DNA from: an uncultured Oscillospiraceae bacterium
GTDB taxonomy: Bacteria; Bacillota; Clostridia; Oscillospirales; Ruminococcaceae
Reading direction: 5' to 3'
Length of the DNA: 46,623 bases
Assembly: GCA_910579125.1 (NCBI GenBank)
Contig: CAJTTH010000025.1
Span: 1 to 46,623 of the forward strand
Shown here one piece after another: positions 40,345 to 46,623 of this stretch. The translations under genes and the position numbers were made by a program. Positions within the stretch are counted from its first letter, which is position 1; every line of letters starts with the position of its first letter. The notes under the pieces were generated by a model. The model worked only from the letters and a program-made list of their open reading frames with translations. It was not told where the DNA came from and made no database searches.

Positions 40345-41400
40345 TTACAGAGCGTTCAGCAGCGTGGAGATTATCCCGTTTGACACGAGAAAGCCCTCCG
40401 CTGTCAGCGACAGCCTTTCATTTTCGATTTTGTAATACCGTTCGGGAATAAGCGGCAGTCCGCCTTGAACGCGCTCCCAAAGCGGTTTGGGAATGCCCTC
40501 CGAGAGCCGCAGACCGAGCATGATTTTTTCCTCGGTCTCATCGGGAGCGTTATCGGTAACGACCTCGGTCTGATGTTCGCTTTCAATAAATCCGCGCATA
40601 TCCCGCGCGACCGCAAAGCGCTTTCCCTTATAAAATGAATGCGCCGCCGCACCTATCCCGAGGTATTCATCACGCCGCCAGTATTTCAGATTGTGGCGGC
40701 TTTCCATTCCGCGTTTGGCGAAATTGCTTATCTCGTACTGCGCGAAGCCCGCGCTTTCGAGTTGGCGCACCGCTTGCAGATACATCTCGGCGGCTGCGTC
40801 CTCGTCGGGGAGTGGGGGCGGCTTTTTCCCGAACGCCGTGTTCGGCTCGATTTTCAGCAGATACGCGGAAACGTGCGTTATCGGCAGCTCCGTGAGAGCG
40901 TTTATGCTGTATCCGAGCGAACTTTCCGTTTGCCCGGGAATGCAGAGCATAATGTCCGCGGAAATATTCTCAAAGCCCGTATCGTGCGCCAAGTAAATTG
41001 CCTCTGCGGCTTCGGCAAAGTTGTGCCGCCGCCCGAGTGCCGCAAGTTCCGTATCGACGGCAGACTGCACGCCCACCGAAAGACGGTTTACTCCCGCGCC
41101 AAGCAGAATTTTCAGCGTTTCCCCGTCCATTTCGCACGGGTTGCACTCGACCGTTATCTCGGCGTTTTCCGCGAGACCGCACTCGGCAAGTATTCGCGGA
41201 ATATGCCGCGCAAGCAATATCGGCGTGCCGCCGCCGAAATAGACGGTGTCGTAGCATTCGCCGTAATAACGCAGATTTCGTATTACCGCGTCGGCGTATT
41301 GTTCGGCAGTATCCTCGCGGAAACCGACGGAGTAAAAGTCGCAGTAGGGGCACTTTTTTCGGCAGAACGGAACGTGAACGTACAGTCCGAGATCACTCAT
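40345..41400 (-). CDS. hemW: Radical SAM heme chaperone HemW
   Basis: The 351-residue protein has the radical SAM cluster motif C13-x3-C17-x2-C20 (FCRKKCPYC), the GGGTP SAM-binding motif and the HemW-typical HNLKYW followed by GIGAAAHS. HemW proteins (formerly called oxygen-independent coproporphyrinogen oxidase-like) bind heme and deliver it to target enzymes; true HemN would carry an extra N-terminal cysteine pattern not seen here. The ATG at 41400 overlaps the lepA stop by 8 nt; the longer open frame upstream is a lepA shadow. Confidence 0.93.
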   Translation of the reverse strand: MSDLGLYVHVPFCRKKCPYCDFYSVGFREDTAEQYADAVIRNLRYYGECYDTVYFGGGTPILLARHIPRILAECGLAENAEITVECNPCEMDGETLKILLGAGVNRLSVGVQSAVDTELAALGRRHNFAEAAEAIYLAHDTGFENISADIMLCIPGQTESSLGYSINALTELPITHVSAYLLKIEPNTAFGKKPPPLPDEDAAAEMYLQAVRQLESAGFAQYEISNFAKRGMESRHNLKYWRRDEYLGIGAAAHSFYKGKRFAVARDMRGFIESEHQTEVVTDNAPDETEEKIMLGLRLSEGIPKPLWERVQGGLPLIPERYYKIENERLSLTAEGFLVSNGIISTLLNAL

Positions 41401-43207
41401 CGTCCAGCTTGAGCACCGCCATAAACGCCTCCTGCGGCACCTCCACCGTGCCGAACTGGCGCATACGCTTTTTGCCCTCCTTTTGCTTTTCGAGGAGTTT
41501 TTTCTTGCGCGTGATATCGCCGCCGTAGCACTTCGCAAGAACGTCCTTGCGCAGTGCCTTGATCGTTTCTCGCGCGATTATTTTGCCGCCCACGCACGCC
41601 TGTATCGGTATCTCGAAGAGCTGCCGAGGGATATGCTCCTTCAGCTTTTCCGCCATTTTGCGCGCGCGTTCGTATGCTTTGTCCGCGTGGACGATGAACG
41701 ACAGTGCGTCTATGACCTCGCCGTTCAGCATTATGTCGAGCTTGACGAGCTTTGACGGCGCGAAGCCGATCATCTCGTAGTCGTAGCTTGCGTAGCCGCG
41801 CGTGCGCGATTTCAGCGCGTCGAAAAAGTCGTAGACTATCTCGTTCAGCGGCAGCTCGTAATGCAGATCAACACGGTTCGCGTCGATGTATTGCATATCC
41901 TTGAACACGCCGCGGCGGTTCTGGCAAAGCTCCATAATGTTCCCGACGTAATCCGAGGGCGCGTAAACGTGCGCGTTCACCATAGGCTCCATTGCCTGCG
42001 CTATAAGCGTGGTGTCGGGGAAATTGGTGGGGTTATCGATCATCTTGACCGTGCCGTCCGTAAGCTCGATCTTGTAAACGACCGAGGGCGCGGTGGTTAT
42101 TATGTCGAGATTGTACTCACGCTCGATACGCTCCTGAACAACGTCCATGTGGAGAAGCCCCAGAAATCCGCAGCGGAAGCCGAAGCCTAGTGCGACTGAG
42201 CTTTCGGGCTCAAACGAGAGCGACGCGTCGTTCAATTGCAGCTTATCCAGAGCGTCGCGGAGGTCGGGATATTTAGCGCCGTCGGCGGGGTAGATGCCGC
42301 TGAACACCATGGGGTTCACCTCGCGGTAGCCCGAAAGCGGCTCGGCGGCGGGGTTCGCGGCGTTGGTGACAGTATCGCCGACCTTGGTGTCGCCGATAGA
42401 CTTTATCGAAGCCGCGATATATCCGACCTCGCCCGCTTTTAAATCAGAGCAGGGAACAAGCTCGGTCGCTCCCATATAGCCGACCTCGACGGTGGTGAAT
42501 TCCGCGCCCGACGCCATCATGCGTATCTTGTCGCCCGCCTTTATGCTGCCCTCTTTCACGCGCACATAGACGATAACGCCCTTATAGCTGTCGTAATAGC
42601 TGTCGAAGATAAGCGCTTTCAGCGGCGCGTTCATATCGCCCTTTGGAGCGGGTATCTTGTGAACTATCTCCTCCATTACCGCATGGATATTTATGCCCAT
42701 TTTCGCGGAGATCTCGGGCGCGTCCATAGCTTCAATGCCAATAACGTTCTCGATCTCCTCCTTGACCTCGGCGGCGTGAGCGCTCGGCAAGTCGATCTTG
42801 TTGACGACAGGAACGACCTCGAGATCGTTCTCCACCGCGAGATAGGTATTCGCCAGAGTTTGAGCCTCAATGCCCTGAGACGCGTCCACTATCAGAATAG
42901 CACCCTCGCACGCGACAAGCGAACGCGAGACCTCGTAGTTAAAATCAACGTGACCGGGCGTGTCGATAAGGTTGAAGATGTATTCCTCGCCGTCGTCGGC
43001 TTTGTATTTCAAGCGGACGGCGCGCGCCTTTATCGTAATACCGCGCTCACGCTCGATGTCCATATTGTCGAGGAGCTGCTCCTCCATATCACGCTTGGCT
43101 ACGGTCTCGGTCTGCTCGAGTATTCTGTCCGCGAGCGTGGACTTGCCGTGATCTATATGCGCGATTATGCAGAAATTGCGTATTTTATTTAAGTCTTGAT
43201 TTTCCAT
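41393..43207 (-). CDS. lepA: Elongation factor 4 (LepA)
   Basis: The 604-residue translational GTPase has G1 AHIDHGKST, G3 DTPGHVD, G4 NKID, the EF-G-like domains III and V, and the LepA-specific C-terminal domain with KEHIPRQLFEIPIQA and KKKLLEKQKEGKKRMRQ. It affects ribosome back-translocation or initiation quality. The ATG at 43207 follows GGGGGTTAAT; the in-frame TTG at 43231 is before that site. The lepA-hemW pair is common in firmicutes. Confidence 0.97.
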   Translation of the reverse strand: MENQDLNKIRNFCIIAHIDHGKSTLADRILEQTETVAKRDMEEQLLDNMDIERERGITIKARAVRLKYKADDGEEYIFNLIDTPGHVDFNYEVSRSLVACEGAILIVDASQGIEAQTLANTYLAVENDLEVVPVVNKIDLPSAHAAEVKEEIENVIGIEAMDAPEISAKMGINIHAVMEEIVHKIPAPKGDMNAPLKALIFDSYYDSYKGVIVYVRVKEGSIKAGDKIRMMASGAEFTTVEVGYMGATELVPCSDLKAGEVGYIAASIKSIGDTKVGDTVTNAANPAAEPLSGYREVNPMVFSGIYPADGAKYPDLRDALDKLQLNDASLSFEPESSVALGFGFRCGFLGLLHMDVVQERIEREYNLDIITTAPSVVYKIELTDGTVKMIDNPTNFPDTTLIAQAMEPMVNAHVYAPSDYVGNIMELCQNRRGVFKDMQYIDANRVDLHYELPLNEIVYDFFDALKSRTRGYASYDYEMIGFAPSKLVKLDIMLNGEVIDALSFIVHADKAYERARKMAEKLKEHIPRQLFEIPIQACVGGKIIARETIKALRKDVLAKCYGGDITRKKKLLEKQKEGKKRMRQFGTVEVPQEAFMAVLKLDDE

Positions 43208-43208
43208 A

Positions 43209-43820
43209 TTAACCCCCTGTTTTTGCGGCAAACCGTAATATATCGGCAGCGTTTGTCTGTTCGCCGCAGCGTTTTAATTCGCCGAGAATGCGCTCTATTC
43301 CCTTTTCCGACTTGAACCAATCGTCTCTGCCTTCGCCCGTTTGGATATCGACGGGAATCATCAGTACTCTGCTTCCGCCGAACGCAGACTGAAAAAATAT
43401 CTGACAGCGCCGCGCATGGAACGATTTACACACAACCATAACAGTATCACACTTTATGCCTCTTTTATCGACGATACCGCGCAAAAAATCCGCGTTTTGC
43501 CGCGTGTATTCCGATTTGTCCTCGCGTATTACCGCCGATCGGGGAACTCCGTTTTTGATGAATACGTCGCAATAAAAATCGCACTCTGTAGCATAGTACT
43601 TATTGTATATCTCGGTCTTGGCGGCTGTGCCGCGAAAACATCCGAGCTTGCAGCTGAACATTCCCGTAGCGGCTAAAAACGGTGCAAAACCTTGATTAAA
43701 AAGCTCCGCCGCTTTCTCCGGTATCGCGGGGTGGCTGCCGCCTACTGCGACTATCAAATCGGCTTTGCGCGGCTCGTCTAAAACGAAAATAAAGTCGGTT
43801 ATATCATCAATTATACTCAT
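43209..43820 (-). CDS. YdcF-like (DUF218) protein
   Basis: The 203-residue protein fits the YdcF/DUF218 family: ADLIVAVGGSHPAIPEKAAELF near the N-terminus, SEYTRQNADFLRGIV in the middle and VCKSFHARRCQIFF, the usual region with the conserved basic residues. It has no membrane segment, so it is the cytosolic form. Family members bind nucleotides or are linked to envelope metabolism; the reaction is not established. It ends one base before the lepA ATG. Confidence 0.88.
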   Translation of the reverse strand: MSIIDDITDFIFVLDEPRKADLIVAVGGSHPAIPEKAAELFNQGFAPFLAATGMFSCKLGCFRGTAAKTEIYNKYYATECDFYCDVFIKNGVPRSAVIREDKSEYTRQNADFLRGIVDKRGIKCDTVMVVCKSFHARRCQIFFQSAFGGSRVLMIPVDIQTGEGRDDWFKSEKGIERILGELKRCGEQTNAADILRFAAKTGG

Positions 43821-43822
43821 CG

Positions 43823-44437
43823 TTAATCCTCATATTCCGCGTCAAGATGCCACTCTATGTGCTCCAGCTTACCGTGAAATTCCTCCTCTGTTTCCCATGT
43901 AGGCAGATCGAACGCTTTCCAGCGGTCGTTTTTCAGCATTTGTCGGATAACGTACAGATCGTTCTTGCGCTTGGTCGCGCTCTCCTTGTACTCGCGCAGC
44001 GGCGCGAACACTCCGTACTCGCCCTCCAGCCGATATATCACGAACTCGCCGAACTGATAAGCGTTAAGCCCGTTACCCGTGAAGAGCGTTTTTACCGTCG
44101 TGTTTTCCATGTTGAGCGGGGTTTCGTTCAACGTGAAAATGGCAAGGGGCTCGTCCGTCATGTGAACGCGGTCGTGCTCCGAGGCTACGCTCTTGTATTT
44201 GCTCCCATCATAGGAAAAATCGCCCGGCAGTAAATAATAATGGCTCGCGGGAGTCTGGTAGCACTGTATTACGGTGAACTTTTCATCGCCGTATTCTTTT
44301 GCGTAAACCGTGTCTTTCGGCTCGTAGAAAATGCCGATAACAAGCTTTATCGCGAACATAAACAACCCCGTCGACACCAGCACGATAAGCATCGGAAGGC
44401 ATTTTAAAAACGCGTTTTTGAATTTTTCCTTTGTCAT
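43823..44437 (-). CDS. Hypothetical membrane-anchored protein
   Basis: The 204-residue protein has a basic N-terminus, one membrane helix (about 13-36, LPMLIVLVSTGLFMFAIKLVIGIF) and an outward domain of about 165 residues rich in aromatic and acidic residues with no recognised family. AAGGAGATATT precedes the ATG. It lies 9 nt after the gene at 44447 and 2 nt before the YdcF-like gene. Confidence 0.75.
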   Translation of the reverse strand: MTKEKFKNAFLKCLPMLIVLVSTGLFMFAIKLVIGIFYEPKDTVYAKEYGDEKFTVIQCYQTPASHYYLLPGDFSYDGSKYKSVASEHDRVHMTDEPLAIFTLNETPLNMENTTVKTLFTGNGLNAYQFGEFVIYRLEGEYGVFAPLREYKESATKRKNDLYVIRQMLKNDRWKAFDLPTWETEEEFHGKLEHIEWHLDAEYED

Positions 44438-44446
44438 AATATCTCC

Positions 44447-44905
44447 TTATTCTTCCTGAAACCACGCGTCGTCGGTGAATTTGTTCCAACAGAACAGCAG
44501 CTCCGCGCACGACATTCGCACCCTGCAAAACGGCGCTCCGTCAATTTTCGGGTTACAAGCATAGCATGAAAGCGTTAAAACGCCGTTTTCATAGCTGTCA
44601 ATATCGTACACTTCTAATTCAAGCGACGATAATTCGCTTTGTTCAATTTTCTCCGCGGGAACGAAACTTCCGTTATCTTCCTCATACGACGGATATTCCG
44701 CCGAAAGAAATTCGCCTTTTTTCAGCACAACTGCGGCCTTGCCCGTGCGCTTGTGGCGTCCCGTTTTGTTCAGCGGATTTTCCGCGCATACGTCAAAACC
44801 GTCCTCGAATATCAGCACGATATCATCCCCGAATACAAACTCGGATATATCGCAGTCATGCAGCGAAATACTGTCAATGTCGTCCGATATAAATTTCTGA
44901 TCCAT
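44447..44905 (-). CDS. Hypothetical protein, first gene of a ten-gene operon
   Basis: The 152-residue acidic, soluble protein begins with DSISLHDCDISEFVFGDDIVLIFEDGFDV, a beta-rich pattern seen in several small uncharacterised firmicute proteins. It has six cysteines, several in the C-terminal half (LSCYACNP, FCRVRMSC). No family is recognised. GAGGTAAG lies before the ATG. It stands directly behind the promoter at 44939-44967. Confidence 0.72.
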   Translation of the reverse strand: MDQKFISDDIDSISLHDCDISEFVFGDDIVLIFEDGFDVCAENPLNKTGRHKRTGKAAVVLKKGEFLSAEYPSYEEDNGSFVPAEKIEQSELSSLELEVYDIDSYENGVLTLSCYACNPKIDGAPFCRVRMSCAELLFCWNKFTDDAWFQEE

Positions 44906-44938
44906 ATCTTACCTCGTTGCTTAATACATACATTATTT

Positions 44939-44967
44939 ATTATAACATATTTTCCTGCGCTTGTTAA
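44939..44967 (-). promoter_or_regulatory. Sigma-A promoter of the lepA-hemW operon
   Basis: TTAACA (44962-44967), 17 bases and TATAAT (44939-44944) lie on the reverse strand. No other clear promoter was seen between the ten genes down to 35883, so this may drive them all. Confidence 0.8.
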
Positions 44968-45095
44968 GTACTTTTTTTCTTTTTTTCATTTTTCACGGAT
45001 AAGTTATAAAATTCACTGTTTTTAAAAGAGTGATTTTGTAGGAAATGTCAAATGACGGCTTTAGCGCGTGAAAAGGCAGGCGTATAAAATAACAT

Positions 45096-45562
45096 GATAT
45101 TTTCGGCGGCGTGCTGAACATCAGCAAAACGCTTCAGCGGATCAAAAATCCCGAAAAGGGCACTCCTTAAACCGTTGTCACTATCACAGAGCCGAAAATT
45201 CATTCGCGATATACCGATGTCAGCAGCATTGCTACCAGTACTGCAAAAGGCACAACAAAATGATGAATGCATTTTTTAACCGCTTTATCAAATTACACTG
45301 AGCCGCGTTCTATGACGTTTAAGTAAAAATGTCCGGGTGGACTGGACGTGCAATACAGAAACTTCTATTGTCTGAGACATACGTTCGCGACTCATACAAT
45401 TGCAGGTGGTGTGGACGCTAAAACACTGTCGGGAATTCTCGGTCATGAAAATGCAAGCTTCACTTTAGATACATATACCCTACCACCGATATGCAGAAAA
45501 GCGCGGCGAGGATCGTGGGTAATTTTATGGATGAAATTATCGGAGGTGTTGAGCATGGGTAA
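45096..45562 (+). pseudogene. Tyrosine recombinase (integrase) pseudogene, C-terminal part
   Basis: Pieces of one phage/ICE-type tyrosine integrase follow each other in changing frames. GGVLNISKTLQRIKNPEKG starts about 45103 and meets TAA at 45168; TVVTITEPK continues in the same frame. FIRDIPMSAALLPVLQKAQQ is in another frame, as is TALSNYTEPRSMTFK, which is followed by a TAA. Then comes the catalytic region RHTFATHTIAGGVDAKTLSGILGH (Arg and His boxes) and TLDTYT (the Tyr box). A one-base deletion after the Tyr box shifts the tail (TTDMQKSAARIVGNF) to the next frame, ending at TAA 45560-45562. At least two stops and two or more frameshifts make it dead. The N-terminal half is missing; nothing readable lies between 45000 and 45095. 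Confidence 0.85.
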
Positions 45563-45703
45563 GCGGAGAAAACATGGTGATGGTACTTCGCGGTTGCGAA
45601 AAGACGGACGATGGGAAGGACGGGTAGTTGTTGGATATGACGAAAAGGGGTTATCAATAACGAAAAACGTTACAGCCAAGGCCAAAGACGAATGTACTGG
45701 TAT
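45555..45703 (+). pseudogene. Truncated N-terminus of a second tyrosine integrase
   Basis: An ATG at 45555, 8 nt inside the end of the first integrase and preceded by CGGAGGTGTTGAGC, opens a frame reading MGKRRKHGDG, RLRKDGRWEGRVVVGYDEKG, KNVTAKAKDEC. This is the typical AP2-like arm-binding N-terminal domain of a tyrosine integrase. Similarity stops after about 49 codons near 45700, where the sequence passes into the reverse-strand SLOG gene. Overlapping tandem integrases are typical of some integrative elements. Confidence 0.83.
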
Positions 45704-46031
45704 ATCTCGGCGAGAGTATCCGTACCTTGTCTGCTTTATTGAGTATCTCAAAATATTTCCGCTTCTGTTCCTCGCTCCATTTCAGCGACTGTTTCTTCGG
45801 CGGACACGGCAGAACCATTATCAGCCTGATGTGCGGATAGTCCTCTTTCAGTTTCAGAACCGTAGTCGCCGCGAGTGAATCGAACCCTACCGCGCCCCCA
45901 TTGCAAAAAAATATGAATCCGCGCTCTATCAGCTCTACTATTGCCCTTTCGAGATTTGCTTTTAGTTCTGTGCAATCCTGCGGCAACTTGCGGTGACCCG
46001 AAAAGCACGCAACCTTTGATCTGTCAACCAT
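45654..46031 (-). pseudogene. SLOG-family (YpsA/DUF1273-like) gene, C-terminally truncated
   Basis: The frame encodes 125 residues. ACFSGHRKLP at the N-terminus, ICNGGAVGFDSLAA-like FFCNGGAVGFDSLAA, LIMVLPCPPKKQSLKW and KVRILSPRYT are hallmarks of the SLOG/DUF1273 Rossmann fold, which binds nucleotide-derived ligands. After SPRYTS the family match ends and the last ~14 residues (TFVFGLGCNVFRY) are the reverse complement of the integrase fragment. The usual family C-terminus of some 50 residues is missing. AGGGGGATT precedes the ATG. It diverges from the XRE gene and shares its operators. The truncated protein may be made but is probably not functional. Confidence 0.8.
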
Positions 46032-46050
46032 AAAAAATCCCCCTTTATTA

Positions 46051-46142
46051 GTGATATATCACCATTGTATCATATTCTAGTGATAATTCACTAATCTTTT
46101 TTTACAAAATATTATAAACTATATTTAGTGAAATATAACTAA
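46051..46142. promoter_or_regulatory. Three related inverted repeats in the SLOG/XRE divergent region
   Basis: Site 1 is GTGATATATCAC (46051-46062, perfect). Site 2 is TAGTGA-4-TCACTA (46078-46093). Site 3 is TTAGT-8-ACTAA (46125-46142). All share the half-site (T)TAGTGA. Site 1 lies in the SLOG leader, site 2 upstream of its likely -10 (TACAAT on the reverse strand, 46063-46068), and site 3 just before the XRE ribosome site. The pattern fits operators of the XRE protein; binding is inferred. Confidence 0.62.
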
Positions 46143-46155
46143 GAGGGGAATTTTT

Positions 46156-46398
46156 ATGGGAGTTTACGAGGTCACGGTCAAGCGTATTCGGGAATTGTGC
46201 AAGGAGCGCGGTATTACGCCGAACGGTTTGTCATATACTGCGGGCATATCTCAGTCAACGATCAAGAGCATACTGAACGGCGAGAGCGTCAATCCCGGTA
46301 TCTCGACGATCAAGAAAATCTGCGACGGCTTTGAAATAACCATCGGCGAGTTTTTCAGCACTGAGGAGTTTGACTCGCTGGAGCAGGAGCTTGAGTAG
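46156..46398 (+). CDS. XRE-family transcriptional regulator
   Basis: The 80-residue protein is essentially one Cro/CI helix-turn-helix domain: VKRIRELCKERGITPNGLSYTAGISQSTIKSILNG, then STIKKICDGFEITIGEFF, with an acidic C-terminus. AGAGGGGAA lies 5 nt before the ATG. It diverges from the truncated SLOG gene across 124 nt with three inverted repeats, so it likely represses one or both genes. It may be a surviving regulator of the mobile element or a native gene. Confidence 0.9.
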   Translation: MGVYEVTVKRIRELCKERGITPNGLSYTAGISQSTIKSILNGESVNPGISTIKKICDGFEITIGEFFSTEEFDSLEQELE

Positions 46399-46427
46399 CT
46401 AAACGCTCATTGACATTTGAAACGGCT

Positions 46428-46460
46428 CGTCCGAAGGAACTTCCTCGGACGTTTGTTTTT
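46428..46460 (+). terminator. Intrinsic terminator of the XRE gene
   Basis: CGTCCG (46428-46433) pairs with CGGACG (46446-46451); an inner AGG/CCT pairing with one bulged base extends the stem. TTTGTTTTT follows. Confidence 0.75.
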
Positions 46461-46542
46461 GCTCGGATTGGTGAATAAGAGTTTTTTGGATTATTGTTAA
46501 AGGCTATTTACATATTTATTTTATGGCAAGCTCTAAAACTCC

Positions 46543-46571
46543 TTGATTTTTACAAATTGGTGGTGTATAAT
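46543..46571 (+). promoter_or_regulatory. Sigma-A promoter directed out of the window
   Basis: TTGATT (46543-46548), 17 bases and a perfect TATAAT (46566-46571) lie on the forward strand. The remaining 52 bases hold no start codon with a ribosome site, so the gene it serves must lie to the right. The rest of 46461-46623 shows nothing else. Confidence 0.75.
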
Positions 46572-46623
46572 AGACCTCCTCGGAAACTAAATTTGAGATT
46601 CAAAATTAATGATTCCGCAAATT

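Noticed and set aside
41401..41538. N-terminal extension of HemW
   Set aside because: The 46 extra residues lie within lepA, are Arg/Ser rich, and the conserved HemW N-terminus starts at 41400.
45012..45033. Inverted repeat TTCACT...AGTGA as an attachment site or XRE operator
   Set aside because: Half-sites are in the opposite orientation to the XRE repeats and no matching copy was seen on the other side of the scar.
45048..45272. Reverse-strand 74-codon frame near the integrase scar
   Set aside because: It is the complement of the decayed integrase and has no ribosome site.
1..46623. CRISPR arrays, rRNA and tRNA genes
   Set aside because: No regularly spaced repeats and no recognisable RNA gene sequence were seen on either strand.

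Overview
The window looks like a chromosomal segment of a Gram-positive, spore-forming member of class Clostridia, most likely Oscillospiraceae/Ruminococcaceae. The evidence is strong Shine-Dalgarno sites (AGGAGG or GGGGG types) before nearly every gene, many TTGACA-17-TATAAT promoters, frequent TTG/GTG starts, a dGTPase-dnaG-sigA cluster, the spore genes cwlD, yqfC and yqfD, and a V/A-type ATPase. The taxonomic placement is inference. I saw no rRNA, tRNA or CRISPR array.

Layout. 1-2,480: an ammonium transporter fused to a P-II protein, read from a consensus promoter through a leader hairpin, then a small 54-residue protein. 2,508-7,472: a macromolecular-synthesis operon with a dGTPase-like HD protein, DNA primase and two RpoD-type sigma factors in tandem. 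7,554-10,328: YigZ, ribosomal protein L31 and a phosphohexomutase. 10,568-14,340: cwlD, an ECF sigma/anti-sigma pair, DUF2809 and RadA. 14,412-18,418: a TetR-CPBP protease pair behind a perfect 36-bp palindrome, and a DUF2975-XRE-DUF4173-membrane protein operon. 18,594-20,103: yqfC-yqfD. 20,088-23,014: a flavin reductase-ung-zinc ribbon protein operon and a MIF-like tautomerase.

23,064-31,761 is a complete nine-gene V/A-ATPase operon in the order H-C-I-K-F-E-A-B-D. It diverges from a flotillin gene at 32,129. A YwqG-like protein and a TPR/DUF1266-like protein follow. From 44,905 down to 35,883 ten reverse-strand genes are packed with overlaps or gaps of 14 nt or less, suggesting one ~9-kb transcription unit. 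It holds two unknowns, a YdcF-like protein, LepA, HemW, a DinB-like gene broken by an in-frame TGA, an SGNH esterase, a membrane protein, a polysaccharide pyruvyl transferase and a flippase-like protein.

The right end (45,096-46,400) is a scar of a mobile element. It has a tyrosine-integrase pseudogene with stops and frameshifts, the first ~50 codons of a second integrase, and a SLOG-family gene on the other strand that is cut off at the same point. An XRE repressor gene diverges from the SLOG gene across three related inverted repeats. A consensus promoter at 46,543-46,571 fires out of the window.

The observations most worth a second look are the amtB leader hairpin (hexaloop with A1 and G4, as in ANTAR targets), the P-II domain lacking the uridylylated tyrosine, the tandem sigma factors, the DinB nonsense codon inside an intact operon, and the integrase/SLOG junction. 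I did not find a clearly new multi-gene system; the unknown genes are described as such.
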